Positions 46,535-58,210 are shown, numbered from the stretch's first letter. The stretch is DNA of 64,000 nucleotides from Karalla daura (GCA_029224185.1 CM055195.1:24130048-24194047), one strand, 5' to 3'. Notes: generated by a model from the sequence alone, not told the origin. Numbers and translations are program-made.

Positions 46535-46985
46535 AACTAACGGGGCCTACAGTCTCCGCTCCCGGGACTTTGGTCGTTTTATTGTCCCCAAGGTGAGACC
46601 AGAGAGGGGGGAGGAAAGCTTTTAGGTTCTCTGCTCCGAGTGCGTGGAACAGTCTGCAGTCAGAGCTCAAACCCCAAAGCCTGGCGTCTCTGAATGCGTT
46701 CAAGGCGATGATGCGATCCACCACGTCCAGGTTTCAGGAACGCGAATGTTTCATTTTAATTGACAAACCGTGCAGATTCTCTTCTCGGGCTCTGAAAACA
46801 ATTCAATTGTTTGTTTTGGTTTTTGTCTGTTTGTTTGGACTGTGTCTTTGACTGACTGCGTTGAAACGACCCGCTGTCGTTTTGGCCAGGTCTCCCTTGC
46901 AAAAGAGATCTCGGGTCTCAATGGGACAAACCTGGATAAATAAAGGTTATAATCATAATAATAATAATAATAATGATAATAAAAT
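46535..46985 (+). mobile_element. LINE 3' terminus (ORF2 C-terminal end, 3' UTR and tail)
   Basis: The + strand encodes FIVPKVRPERGEESF, then, after a one-base frameshift at about 46,620, RFSAPSAWNSLQSELKPQSL followed by ASLNAFKAMM. This is the conserved C-terminal 'VPxVRTELGKxAFxFxAPxAWNxLQ' segment of a teleost LINE ORF2 as I remember it. The 3' end has the typical CAGGTCTCCCTTGCAAAAGA, then GATCTCGGGTCTCAATGGGA and ACCTGGATAAATAAAGGTTA, and finishes in a (TAA)n-like tail (46,950-46,982). It is a 5'-truncated, frameshifted copy. The exact clade is uncertain. Confidence 0.8.
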
Positions 46986-47760
46986 CTATGCACAGCGCAT
47001 CACAATTCATAGGAGGCACTAAATTGCCCCCTAATTGCACTGTTGCTGCAGCATGACGTCAACAGAGCCGACACGCGTCCACTTTAGTCAATGAGCCTAC
47101 TTGCACAACAGCAGCGCAACAGCTCGGCCACTGGTCCTCCACTCCACCATCAGCTTAGCGGATACGCCGCAGGTAGGATGAGGTTTTAGTTCTTGATGGA
47201 CTACAGAGCACTGTGATGGACCGCTGACCCGACGTCACTGAGCCGCTAAAGAGATACCTGCAAGTCGATCAACTCCGAGTCTGATTTTTGCTTAAAATAT
47301 TTGATGTCGAACATGAAAACACGGAGTGTTTTCTTTCTGTCGAGCGAACCTGCGAGGGTTCCCAGCACAGGGAACGGCACCGATGACACACACAGGTGCA
47401 TGCACAGGTGTGAGATGTCGTCCAAGCTCATTTCACACCTACTGTACACAGTAACTGGGGCGGTGAAGTCACGGCTTTACTATGAGGCTGCATACAGTAG
47501 TGTAAACACATCAATCCTGGACTCGCACTTCACGGCACATGCAATTCACCCGTATGTACGGAACAGGAATGATTTGAAAACATAAAAACACAAAAGACAA
47601 TATTTAATCAATATTCACTTCATACAGTAGCTTGTCAGTGTCTTGTCTAAATTGCCGCTTGCTAACCTACCCTGCCATATACGGCATACTGTGAGTACCA
47701 CTCGAACAGAGATCCTACACAAGCAGGTTCAAGGAGCTCTCTTTACAACATCCGCACATG
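46986..47760. other. Noncoding, nothing recognised
   Basis: No gene, RNA or repeat identified. Confidence 0.5.
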
Positions 47761-47762
47761 CA

Positions 47763-47789
47763 CTCTCTCTCTCTCTCTCTCTCTCTCTC
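47763..47789. repeat. (CT)n microsatellite
   Basis: About 13 CT units followed by CACGCACACGCACACAC. Confidence 0.95.
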
Positions 47790-48029
47790 ACGCACACGCA
47801 CACACTCAGTCGCACAGTATGCAAATGGCCGGTGATGATGACGGACGTCTGAATATTTTCACATCGGGACCCAAGGCCATCAGAGAAGGGAAGAGGAGGG
47901 GAGCATTAGGGAAAAGCTTTCTCCATAAACCCTTTCAGCCCACAGATTTCACTCTCGCCGCCGACTCTCCCTTCAATAAAATGTCCCCGGTTTCCGCCTC
48001 AAATTGACCTAAAATAGAAGCGAGACATC

Positions 48030-49280
48030 TTCACGTGGCGTCTCGGTCTTCGCGGCACTCAGACATAAAAGATGCACAGATTTCTGCCGAGCGGTGCCGG
48101 GGACTCGCGCGGGGCCTATTATGAACTCAACATTTCACACGCGAGAGGCACCGGGCGGACGCCGCGCAGCCGTGAGCCTTTGAGAAGCCTTTGAGGATGA
48201 ATACGAGACCGCCTGGCTCTGGAAACCATATCCATACCATAAGGGCTCGGCGGGGAGGGGGAGAACTCCCACGCCCCGCACAGGGGGAGAACGACAGGTG
48301 CTCCCCAACGCCCCGTCGGAATGGCAACGCGCGCCTGCATAGCACTTGGATTATGCTTCGATCCGCTGAATAGCAACAAACACGGCGCCGCCCGCACGCT
48401 CCCGAAGCGAAACGAAACGAGGCATTTTGGGACAATCCGAGGCGACACGTACGGAAAGAGAGTGGGACGGCGGCTTGCGTCGCCCTGTGCCCGGTCACTG
48501 CGGTGATCTGGTCCTGGCCATGACCCGCACTGACTGCCCATCCGTCCCCCATCCCCCGCGCTTTGCTTTTGCGTCGTCTTTTGTGAAATCAGGTCTGCGG
48601 ATGCGTCGGCAAAGGGCCTCGCAGCGGCGGCGGCAATCTCGCTTTTAACTGTCGGGATTGTGGGTTTCATATGAGGGCTAAGCTGGCGCTCAAAGGGCGG
48701 GGCTGGAGACGAACCTTTTCGCGTTCCTCTGCTCGAGAGCGGCTGCCCGCCAGTCGGTTCATTCACGGCGACGCCGGCCCGCCTGGCTGCGGACGGAGCG
48801 GACAAGTCGAGACCGGACAAGTCGGCGCGGATCGATCGTGTTTCCGGGAATCGCAGTCGGCCCGGCTCGCAGCCTAGCGCCCGTCGAGATAGCGGCCGCG
48901 AGAGCGCCCACGGGGCCGCCTCTTCCCCTCGGAGACCAACGCGCCGCTCCCAAACCACGCTCAGGCGGAGTTGACTCAACGCGCAGCTCCCCCGTTGATT
49001 CCTCCCCCTCCCCCCCCTCCCCCTCCCCCCTCCTCCCCCTCCCCCGCGGCTCTTCCACACCCTAATCAGACTAACAAAAACAACGGGACAGGTGCTCCTG
49101 GAAGATACTGGCGGCGCCATGAAGTATTTAGCAACAATGGGGGCGCGCCGCGGCGGATGCGGCCCTGTTCCAGGGTAACCTACTTATCGCCGCGGCGCCG
49201 ATGCAAATGCCGACGTTCGCCGCAGCATGTTTAAAACATCAGTGGAATTCCGCACGTCTGTTTCGCGGCACGCATGGCGT
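48030..49280. other. CpG-rich block, possible CpG island
   Basis: CpG is dense across about 1.2 kb. The long open frame on the - strand (48,119-49,120) overlaps others on both strands and is rich in low-complexity Gly/Arg sequence, so I read it as compositional. A conserved-looking core lies at about 49,090-49,240 (CGGCGCCATGAAGTATTTAG; GATGCAAATGCCGACG). A promoter role is possible. Confidence 0.35.
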
Positions 49281-49283
49281 CGT

Positions 49284-49304
49284 GGGGGGGGGGGGGGGGG
49301 GGGG
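49284..49304. repeat. Pure G run, 21 bases
   Basis: A guanine homopolymer within CpG-rich sequence. Confidence 0.95.
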
Positions 49305-49655
49305 AAAGAAACGCGGCAACGGAAGCGTTTTAGATGTCAGCTCTCAGCGACTGGTTGGGAGGGATTTCTTCTGGTGTCTTTTGGCGTCCCTCCGCGTCCG
49401 CACCGCGCTCATCCAAACGCTGCGGACCCCGCGTCCGCGCCTTCCTGTTTCGCGGGCGGCGAGCCGCAGGCACGCGTGTCCCCCGACGCCCGCGCGCTGC
49501 CAGAGATCGAAGTCGCCTGGAAAGGGAGAGGCGGGCTGGGTCCCGGCTGGGTCCCGGAAAGGGAGAGGCGGGCTGGTCGCTCAGAGTAGAGCGACCCGGG
49601 TCCCACGGCGGCGCGTCCGAGTCCTCGTCACCCCGCTCGTCAGGCCACAATAAGG
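49305..49655. other. CpG-rich noncoding with a short tandem repeat
   Basis: GGGAGAGGCGGGCTGG is tandemly repeated at about 49,524 and 49,560, with GTCCCGGCTGGGTCCCGG between. No gene recognised. Confidence 0.5.
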
Positions 49656-49657
49656 CG

Positions 49658-49700
49658 GGGTGGGGGGGGGGGGGTTGGGGGTTGGGGGGGGGGGGGGGGG
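49658..49700. repeat. G-rich tract, potential quadruplex
   Basis: Runs of 5-18 G separated by single or double T, ending at TGAGAG. Confidence 0.93.
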
Positions 49701-49921
49701 TGAGAGTCTGGTCTGGCCCAGTTGACTGTCAAGGATGCGGTCTGGCCTTTTTTTTTTTGGGTTGTTTCTTCCAAGCCCGAGGAGGGAGTATAATTGAGAA
49801 ATCAGCGGGGCCCTTCCGCTCCTCCTCAAAGTCATTTGCTTACACACTGCGTTCCCACACCAATCATCGGCTTAGCGGCTTAGCTGTATTTGTACTTGAA
49901 GATTGTGCAGCCGTTGCCGTC

Positions 49922-49971
49922 GCCCCCCCCCCCCCATCCCGTCCCGGCGGCGGCGGCGGCGGCGGCGGCAC
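49922..49971. repeat. C run followed by (CGG)n
   Basis: A C13 run, then about eight CGG units at 49,945-49,969. CGG arrays of this type are prone to expansion and CpG methylation. Confidence 0.9.
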
Positions 49972-50210
49972 TGAAGGAGAAAGTTTCGCGCGGGCCGTCA
50001 GTCCGTTTGCCGCGCGGCCCCGTCGGTGAAAGCCGGTAATTAAACCCAGTTGCGAAGGTGAGTGAGGGGGGGCCTCCACGGAAAGGAGGAGAGGCTACAA
50101 AACAACAATCCAGACGAAAGAAGGAGAGAGGGAATTGTGGTGTTGTGTGTCTTGAAAATTTTAGTAGATGTTGTTAGAAATTCTGTCAGAGTTTCTGCAA
50201 AAAGGCACAT

Positions 50211-50329
50211 GCACACACACATATATATATATATACACACATATACATATATATATGTATATATATACACACACACATATACATATATATATACACGCAC
50301 ACACACACATATACATATATATATACACG

Positions 50330-50377
<48 letters not shown>

Positions 50378-50380
50378 TAA
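50211..50380. repeat. (CA)n/(TA)n compound microsatellite with perfect 32-base duplication
   Basis: Alternating CA and TA segments. A 32-base unit beginning ATATACATATATATATACAC occurs exactly twice, at 50,277-50,308 and 50,309-50,340. Confidence 0.95.
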
Positions 50381-50690
50381 AATACAGCACAAAAGCTGTA
50401 TTCTTGAAAGATCATTAATAGAAATAAGGCGTTAACAAGAAAGCCGTGATATTACATCAATACGCCACAGTTTTCCCCTCGCATCTCTACATTGCAAAAG
50501 ATCCCCACCTGCTACATTGTCATGCTGTGAAAGGCCCCCATCAAATTCGAGTTACACTGAGAAAAAGTGCTGAGCTGTGCGATGCGCCGCAGATTACTGT
50601 GTCATCATTTCTGGGGGTTACGGTGGAGGAGTCGAGCCCTTGGAGACGCGACCGTTCTCCTCGTTTTAAGGCGAGCAAATCGCCTCCCGC
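50381..50690. other. Noncoding, nothing recognised
   Basis: No gene or named repeat. Confidence 0.5.
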
Positions 50691-50696
50691 CGCGGC

Positions 50697-50733
50697 GGGG
50701 GGGGGGGGGGGGGGGGGGGTGGGTGGGGGGGGG
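50697..50733. repeat. G run, 23 pure bases then interrupted
   Basis: Pure G from 50,697 to 50,719, then TGGGTGGGGGGGGG. Confidence 0.95.
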
Positions 50734-51051
50734 CCGGGTCCGGCCGCCCCTGCCCGTGGACGCATTCGCAATTTTTGGTTTTTTGGTCACGTTTCTCCAT
50801 AGGCACAAGCGTTATCACGACAACCCTTTGAATGGAATAAATGACCTTCAACTATGGCACCGGATGCCGAATCAGCATTTTCCACCTCCGGACAGTGTGA
50901 ACGATATCCCTTTAACAACAGGCCCGACTTGGTCCCGGCTGAGACACGACCCCCCCCCCGCCCCCCGTCAACAGTTCACACGCTGACATCTACATCTATT
51001 CACCTACGTGAATTGATAACGGAGACACAGGGCAGTGTCAGAGCCCGCGCT

Positions 51052-51077
51052 GAGAGAGAGAGAGAGAGAGAGAGAGA
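51052..51077. repeat. (GA)n microsatellite
   Basis: About 13 GA units. Confidence 0.95.
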
Positions 51078-51084
51078 TCACTCA

Positions 51085-51300
51085 TCAAACCTGGCAATGG
51101 GAAGGGCCGTCAGCGGGCCTCTCCGCCAACCCTTCAGGGGGCCGGAACAGGAGCTGTCGTCCTCGTCCTGCGTCGACAGGGGCCACCGCATCGACTTGAA
51201 CGAGGCCCGCCGAAGCTCTCGTTGGACTCGTTCGACACCTCCATCGAAGTCGGTCTCCCCCCGAATGTCCTTGGACGCCGCCCGCGCGGCAAGCAGAGAC
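51085..51300. other. GC-biased stretch of uncertain coding status
   Basis: Both strands carry open frames with a run of 20 or more codons ending in G or C. On the - strand one frame contains SMRWPLSTQDEDDSSCSGPL and ends at CCATTGCCAG before GTTTGATGAG, a weak donor-like site. On the + strand another frame contains ELSSSSCVDRGHRIDLNEA. Neither resembles a protein I know, and the two cannot both be coding. The bias may come from GC content alone. Confidence 0.2.
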
Positions 51301-53360
51301 CATCGTGGCGAACGAACGGGAGCGCTCTGAACAGCCAGCGTGAGGTTGAGGTCTCCCAAATACGGGAGGAACGGGCCGTGCATGCAAGACGTGCAGAAAT
51401 CTGACGCAGTCATCTGTCATCGATGGCGGACACATCTGTCAGTACGGGGCGCCAACGTCCCCGTCCGAAAGGTTTCCCGAAGTTAAAACGCAGCAGCTCA
51501 GGGCGCCGAAAGACTGCGGCGCTTGTACTGTACATAAAAAAAGAGGCGACGGTTAAAGGTGCTCCGCTTTACAGATCCATGGGGCGGACGAGGCGAGCGG
51601 CCTCCACCGCCCGAGGGGGGGTGGGTGGCTGTAAAGCCTCAGATTTACCCCACCCGTCAGTCTCGGCCACGTATGGCTGTTCGTTTTATGGAAACATCGG
51701 CCGTAAATGTTGAAAAAGAGAGTCACTTCCGACACCCGGCTGGTACATTATTCCTATTAATGTCACAATCTGACGCAGGCAGCACGGCTGACGCCCAAGG
51801 GGAGATCGGGCACGTGTTGTTGGGTGGTTAGTTAATAGATAAACAGAAGGGGGGGGGGCTTACACCGCTATATGCTCCGCCACAGCATGGATGGGTGTCA
51901 GTGGCTGAACACGGCTTGTGTCTGTTTCGGTTGTCACAGACTGGAAAAGCGCTACGTGAGAGCGAGTCAATTCGCCGTTGACCTGAGAGTGGCATAATTA
52001 GGCGTGGGCTCTGGGGCAGAGCCTCAGAAACCAGTTTATAGACAGTGGCCCGAGGGGATTCGCAGCGGCTCCAACCGGGATGTTTGCTCAACTCCGCAGA
52101 GAGGCGCCGCGTGCAAAACGGGAGAGAGAGGCACGGGTTCAGGGACACGTTGGAAGTCGACATGATCCATCATTTCAGGCAGAAGTTGTTGCGGTGATTC
52201 TCCTGCCATGTTTGAATGCGTTCACAAATCGGGCTGGATGTTTTGACAATATTGTCGCCACTTTGCCCGTGTTCAACCCCGCTCCGATCCAAACATAAAC
52301 ATAAACACGAAACGGATACTCATGATAAGTGACGAACTGTCACCTCATGGCTTGTTCTTATCACAATGACCTGACTCAGCAAATCTCAAGTCAGGGCATG
52401 ATAATGAAACGTCTTAGATGTGGCGCATGGACGTTTATTTTACCATCAAAAGTTACTCAATGAGACCTACTCATATAAAACAAGCTCAACCTATTATTGG
52501 CTGCTTTTCGGTAATATTTGTCGCATGCCCGTGCTCCCTTTACTCTGAGCGGCTGAAGTAACTGCTGACGTGAGATCAAAGCGTCCACCTGTCATTTTGC
52601 GTCTGTGAGACGAGTTGGTCAGCGTGCAAACCAGGTGGAGCAGGAGAGACGGAACCTCACGGGAGGGTGCAGACCCACTCCTCGTCAGTTGCCACGGAGG
52701 ACCTGGAGCTGCATGACCCCCAGTGGGAGTGCGCTTGAAGAGCTCAGGGTGACCCGCATTAACGTATATACAGAACTGTGGACTGGATTGACCGGGCCTC
52801 CGGTTCGTTTACGGTCATTTGGTCATTTACGTTTGTTTTTTTTGGACGCCCTGCCGCCACGTGTCTTCCCGACGCACTGCAAGAGAAACGTAGGGCGGAA
52901 ACGCGAGGGGCCCGTCCACTCGGGGAACGTTTTCACTTGGCGCAAAGGAACGCGTCAGAGCTCCTCCCGCTCACATGCCAGTACGTCATACGTTTCTTTG
53001 GTACTTCGCCGTCTGAGAAACGACTCCACCAGCACAGAGGACAGACGTTCCTGTACCACCAGCACACACAACGTATTGAACGTATTGAATACTGCGTTTC
53101 CTGCAATGCTCAGTTTGCAGGACAAAATCCGGCTGCAGCTATCGGACCGCGTTTCCCTCGAAGGATCTCCGGATTGCTCCGCGAGGCTTCATCTGCATTC
53201 CGCCTCCCATGCCTGGGGGCCGAGTGTGAAGAAAATGAAATAAACCTCGAATTATCCCAAAGTCGATTAGAGGCGAAACAACGGCAGCACGCGCTCTCGC
53301 AATCCTCCAGTCACTCGAGCACCTTCCCCGAGAAATAACGGAGAACGCAGGCAGAAAATA
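51300..53360. other. Noncoding, CpG-rich in parts
   Basis: A short G9 run lies at about 51,851-51,859. Open frames overlap on both strands. No gene, RNA or named repeat recognised. Confidence 0.45.
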
Positions 53361-53369
53361 ACGAAAATA

Positions 53370-53570
53370 AGAATATATGGCGGGAATAAACTTCTGCCAT
53401 GCATTATTTACTCCGGGTTTCACCTTGGCAGCTTGCTGCGCGAGATTAAAAGAATAATTTCAAAGCCGTAAATAATCCGCGCGGGCACACATCACATCCT
53501 CTGAAGGGCAGTGAATTATTCATCGTAATCTGGCAACGCCGGGTTGTTTATCACATATTAATGCGATGCG
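53370..53570. other. Conserved-noncoding-like block
   Basis: Repeat-free, AT-leaning patch inside CpG-rich sequence. It holds CATGCATTATTTACTCC, AATAATTTCAAAGCCGTAAA, GTGAATTATTCATCGTAATC and CACATATTAATGCG. Homeodomain-type words cluster here. Inferred from texture only. Confidence 0.35.
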
Positions 53571-55920
53571 TCGGGGGAGCGATTCTCCTCTGGCACGCCG
53601 CACGCGCGGCCCCCCGCTCGCTCGGCACGCGCCCCGTCCGCGAGGATCCTGTTAATCTGAGAGCGGAGGCCCGTCGGAGGCCCGCGCCGACTCACCAGTG
53701 CAGACTCCCGAGCGTGTGGCGCCAGGGGGAAGATCTGCTCGCCCCTGCGTCTCCGAGCAGCAGCGGAGTGTCGATTTGATCCAAACAGGATGCGGACGCG
53801 ACGCGATGGCGGCCATTCGACTGTCAGCGCGTCGCCACAGAACATCTTAGTCACCTCTGAAAGCAGTGTTGCCTTGCGGAGGCGTTCGACGAGCTCGTTG
53901 TGGCCCGAATGTGGTGCGTCTCCGTTTGACGAACGTCGTCGCGAATACATCCGGTCTGGCGTCTGTGAATGGCACTCCCTCACCGTGTGACTTCGTTCGA
54001 GGGGACGCGTCCGATTTCCGTAAAGTGAAGAAACACGCCATGGGCAGGCCTCATAATACAGCAAAAACAACAAAAACAGCGCCTCAACTGGCAACCCCCC
54101 CGGGCACCGGAGTCGTACTGCGCCTGCATCATCCAGACGCGGAGCACGGGGGCAGACGGCGGCCGCATCGGCTCAGCTCAGAGCGCGGCTCTACAGCGTG
54201 CGAGAGCCAGGGACAAACCTGGTTTGCGCCTTTACGCTCGGCCGTGACCTCAAAAACTGCGAAAGCTGCAACGGGGGGGAAATGCCACTCGCGCCGAGAC
54301 TCAGGATTCAGGCCCGGAAACAAGGATCCAATCAGTGACGCACAGTTTCGGTGTTAAAACCGACCAGATAATTGCTGCCTGTGGCCCTGCAATATTGGCC
54401 GAGGCTGTAATTTTGAAAAAAATCATAGCTCGCAGCAATCTATTCAATCTTTTTTTCAAAAATGAAGTACGAACTGGTTTAATTTTGGGAACGTGAACTC
54501 GGTTTAAAGATTTTAAAGTGTGAATCGGGAGCTGAACCAGCTCATGCAGAGAGCGCACTTTCCCCACGCTGTTCAGAAGACTCGACTCACGCATGGCTGT
54601 ATATCTAATACCAGTCCTGGAAATTCAGGCAAACAGACGACAACACGGGCGACGTGGATATAGTTTTGAGTCCCTGCCCACCACTGAGTCAGTTTTGGAA
54701 AGTCTGCTCGACCCCTTCAAGCTCTCCGGGAGCACTCAGAGCGATGATGACAGCAGACTTGGTTCTCCGGTGGCTGGGCCTCGTTCCGCGGGCAGCCGTT
54801 TCGTCACCAGTTGCGCGGGGGCCCGTGCATATAGGAGGATGAGAGATTTGCCTTTAGGCTCATTAGGAACAACAGCTGGTTGGGTAATGAAGAGGAAACA
54901 ACATGTCAAGAGGTTCCCCAAACTTCCCGAGAGATCCATTTCCAAGGCACGGGATTGAGTAGGGAGATTAATGTTGATGCATCATCACTTTGCCGCGCCG
55001 AGACGACTCCGGGAGCAGACTCGTCTCCGTTAGCGGTGGTGTCGCGATGGAAAGAGATGCGACAGATACGGCCGGAACGAATGGAGTATGTTCGGCAGCG
55101 CGACTGAATGTTTACTGGTCACGGGCATGCGAGGGTGCACGTTCTCTGTCGAGAAATCCTCTCACGCATGTCGTTAGAGGAACACTCGACATGTGGAGAC
55201 ATATTCGAGGACTTTTTGCTCTCGTGCGAGTTGAATGTGAAGCGGGAGGCGGCTAGATGAGCAGAGGGTAGAGACGTCGCTGATGAATTAGTGCTTTCTT
55301 TAACCTCTGAGAAGTTTACCGGTGGCCTGGCTATGCTACGTTAAACGTACTGCCCACAAGATACATACTTACCACACAGGAGGGTGAAGGATATTAGACG
55401 TTCCATTGGGAACGACACAGTTCTATTTGGTGAGACGCGTTTCCAACTGCTCGATTTACTGACGGTACAAACACTCCAGCTCGCCAGGTGGCGGCCTCCG
55501 CGTCTCGTCCGAGGGGGGGGCTTTCCGTGGGGACGGCGGCCAATGTTGACTCCGGCGCCTCCCACGGAGGCATCGGGTTCACGGGAAGCGCAGCTCCCCT
55601 CCAAATGTCCCATCTCCTCCGGCAGACGCTCAGTCGGACTGCAGTCCCGCGACTTGGCGGGGTCCGTGGCGGCGGGCGGGATGTCGCCGTCGTCTTTGCG
55701 GAGCTGTCCAACCCGGACAGTCCACGGGGTGATGGCCCCCGCCCAAAACGACGTCCCTCGGCCACGGCGAGCCCACGCTGCCACGGATGGTGGGACTCGG
55801 CGACTCCTTTTCCCTCCCGTCGAGGGTCCAAACGCGCGCCCCCTCATGCTCCAGTCTTTTCATCAGCCCGGAACAGCGGGAACTGGGTTTCCTCTGTATT
55901 TTCAATCACAGCGGAGCGTT
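53571..55920. other. CpG-rich noncoding region
   Basis: CpG-dense at 53,560-54,330 and 55,480-55,860. Several open frames on both strands overlap (for example 53,558-54,094 minus, 53,866-54,357 plus and 55,488-56,213 plus) and match no family I know. Confidence 0.45.
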
Positions 55921-55924
55921 TCTG

Positions 55925-55943
55925 CCCCCCCCCCCCCCCCCCC
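55925..55943. repeat. Pure C run, 19 bases
   Basis: A cytosine homopolymer followed by GCCCCCGTCC. Confidence 0.95.
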
Positions 55944-55949
55944 GCCCCC

Positions 55950-56570
55950 GTCCACCACCACAGCCCTTTTGAGCTCAAACCAGGAGAACGCCGTGAGGTC
56001 AGCGCATCCTGTTGTGTCATTTCCCCGAAAAGTCTGATGCTCCGAAAGGAACGGTCAGCACAGAGCGGGTTAATACACTGGATGTGTTGTTTCCCCGACA
56101 GCGAATTACCTCTACTCTTAGATATCCGGGCAAAGGTTCAGATCGCTGTGGTAAAACCTGGTTTTCTTTGGGGTTTTTTTTCATACATTCCTCACAAGAC
56201 GGCTGGAATGTGAGTGATCAAACCACGATGAACGTTAGGGCTGCCAGTCGACAAGGACATCGATCAGCGGGATGTTTGATAAAGCAGAATGGAAATCAGG
56301 TCTCGGATCACGTCTCAGGCCGACTCACATCCATTGACACGTTGGGTAAAATATGGATGGAAATGATGCAGATTGCCGTCAGAGCGACTGCAACGTGAAG
56401 TGGAACGGGGATTCAGTTTCGGAAAACGTTTCGGCCTGGTTTTTTTTCGCGTTTTCAATCAACGCCCAGCAAAGTGGCTTCCAGTGGCAAGTCTTCATTT
56501 CCGATCAGCGTGAAGCCATTAAGTGCCTCCGTAAACCGTTCCACTAAGAGGGGTCAAGGGGGAAGGTTCA
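55950..56570. other. Noncoding, nothing recognised
   Basis: No gene or repeat recognised. A T-rich stretch lies near 56,170-56,182. Confidence 0.45.
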
Positions 56571-56655
56571 GACGGGGGGGGGGTTTTCTTCTCAAGTTGC
56601 CAAAACACACACAAAAAAAAACGTGACGGGGTTTTCGGAGAACCGTCCGGGCGCG

Positions 56656-56673
56656 CCCCCCCCCCCCCCCCCC
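56656..56673. repeat. Pure C run, 18 bases
   Basis: Preceded about 80 bases earlier by a G9 run (56,575-56,583), so complementary G and C runs flank a short spacer. Confidence 0.93.
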
Positions 56674-56919
56674 AGAGCTCACGTGTCGCGACACGACGCG
56701 GGTTTCGGGGCGGATAGGGGCGAACCGGCGTCTATTCTTATGTTGCACGCGCCCGGCGTTGTGCACCGTACGTGGGTCAAGATTTCCATATTGTGACAGC
56801 GTCAGGTGTCAGGCGCCGTAAGTGCACATGTGTTAATGGGCGGCCTGTCAGGGATAAAGTCTGTGTTCATGTATGGGTGGCCTGGCAGGTACAAATGTCT
56901 ACGCTAACCTTTCCCAGTG

Positions 56920-57260
56920 GCTGTGGCTGGTGGCTGCGCTATTGAATTTATAATTAACTTGTGAGGAAACGTGGGCATTTCTCTATTAAAAGAGACATCT
57001 TGTCAATTACAATCCTCGCGGAGATATTCACCGAACTTCCTGTTGGAGGAAAGGTCAATAGCTGTGCGTAATGAGTAATTGACTCAAAGCAGAGAGCAGC
57101 TCAGGCTCAGGCCGTGGCTCTGATCAAGTAGAAAAATGTGATTTATTTCCATATCATTTTCTCTCTCATTCTCCAGCGCGCTATAGAAAATCAGGCCTGA
57201 TTGAAGTGCCACTGTTGGGGCCAATTCATCATCGAAAAAAAAAACGAGCAGGGAAAACGG
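56920..57260. other. Conserved-noncoding-like block
   Basis: Repeat-free AT-leaning stretch with TTGAATTTATAATTAACTTG, GTCAATTACAATCC and GCGTAATGAGTAATTGACTC, then GTGATTTATTTCCATATC. A dense cluster of homeodomain-type words. Inferred from texture only. Confidence 0.35.
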
Positions 57261-58130
57261 AGCTTAAATGGGCTGAGTGATGGAGAGAACATGGGTTTTT
57301 GAACGTGAGCAATGACACAGATTGGAACTAATGACCTGCTAGGCCGGATCTCAGGCTCAAACAATGGACCCATGTTTGTGGTCTGCCGATGATGGAGCGC
57401 AGGCCTAATAAGCAAACAAACGGTGCGTAGTGTTCGGCATCTGTTTGACTTATTGGGGAGCGCATTAGCAGATCGAGTTTAATGACACATGAACGTTTAG
57501 TTCCCTTTGTCCGTCCGTCCGTCATCTTTCCCGGAGTTTCGTTTTTGGATACAGCCGCGTGGGGTCCGCACCCACACCGAGGGCCAATCCGGAGTCTCCA
57601 AACGACCCAAACGTGCACCATTCTGGGCCTGCGGGAGGAAACTGCGGCCACAAAACCTATTCGCGCTCAGGGGTGCCAAGACGGGGACGCAGACCTGCGA
57701 CCCTCCTGCTCCGAGGCGATCCCTCCGTCTCATTCGACTCTCCGATGTCACGGCTGAATCAGCTGCAGAGCGGTGAGACGATATATATTCACTCTCAGAC
57801 CATGCAGTATATATTCAAACCATTGGAAACGCGACACGAAAGATGACCAAATCAAACGCTGTTTTGTCGGATTTGGTTCCATTTTTAACGAAGCGTCGTC
57901 CCCTGCGCCTCAGCAAACCAAACACCTCCCGATGTGAAGCCCGCGTGAGGTCCCCGCCGTCAAAGGCACACAACAGGCGGGAATTCATGTCGGGCTGCGT
58001 GAGCCGAGAGCGCGCCTTCACTCTCCCCGAGGTTTAGGTTTCCACGCGGCCCGGCACGAAACAGGAAACGTAAATCGCGAGAGGGCACAGGGATAAATAA
58101 TGGAGCGGCCGGCGAGATCGTTTTCTGGGA
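57261..58130. other. Noncoding, CpG-rich from 57,480
   Basis: No gene recognised. The several open frames between 57,480 and 57,850 overlap in all phases. Confidence 0.45.
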
Positions 58131-58210
58131 ACTCGGCGCGTCCGGCCGCCCGTTCAAGCCGATTGAATATTTATAGGAGCGCGTGACTGACGACGGAGAC
58201 AATGCGGCGC
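58131..58210 (+). promoter_or_regulatory. TATA-like element in CpG-rich sequence
   Basis: TATTTATA at 58,168-58,175, preceded by CGTCCGGCCGCCCG and followed by GGAGCGCGTGACTGACG, gives a plausible core promoter with a start near 58,200. No downstream coding exon was recognised. Confidence 0.22.

Noticed and set aside
48119..49120. Long open frame (333 codons) on the - strand
   Set aside because: Sits in CpG-rich sequence with overlapping frames on both strands. It is low-complexity (Gly/Arg/Pro/Ser runs) and matches no family I recognise.
49334..50029. 231-codon open frame across G tracts
   Set aside because: Crosses several long G runs read as glycine/tryptophan and is low complexity throughout.
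50211..50380. CRISPR or satellite array
   Set aside because: It is a CA/TA microsatellite. No CRISPR-type spacer diversity, and vertebrate context.
54593..54958. 121-codon open frame on the + strand
   Set aside because: Composition looks plausible (SVLESLLDPFKLSGSTQSDD), but I could not place it in any family, and frames on the other strand are open over the same bases.
55384..56213. Overlapping open frames of 217 and 241 codons on the + strand
   Set aside because: Two frames on the same strand plus two on the other are open over the same bases, as expected from GC-rich composition. They contain a homopolymer-encoded proline run and no domain.
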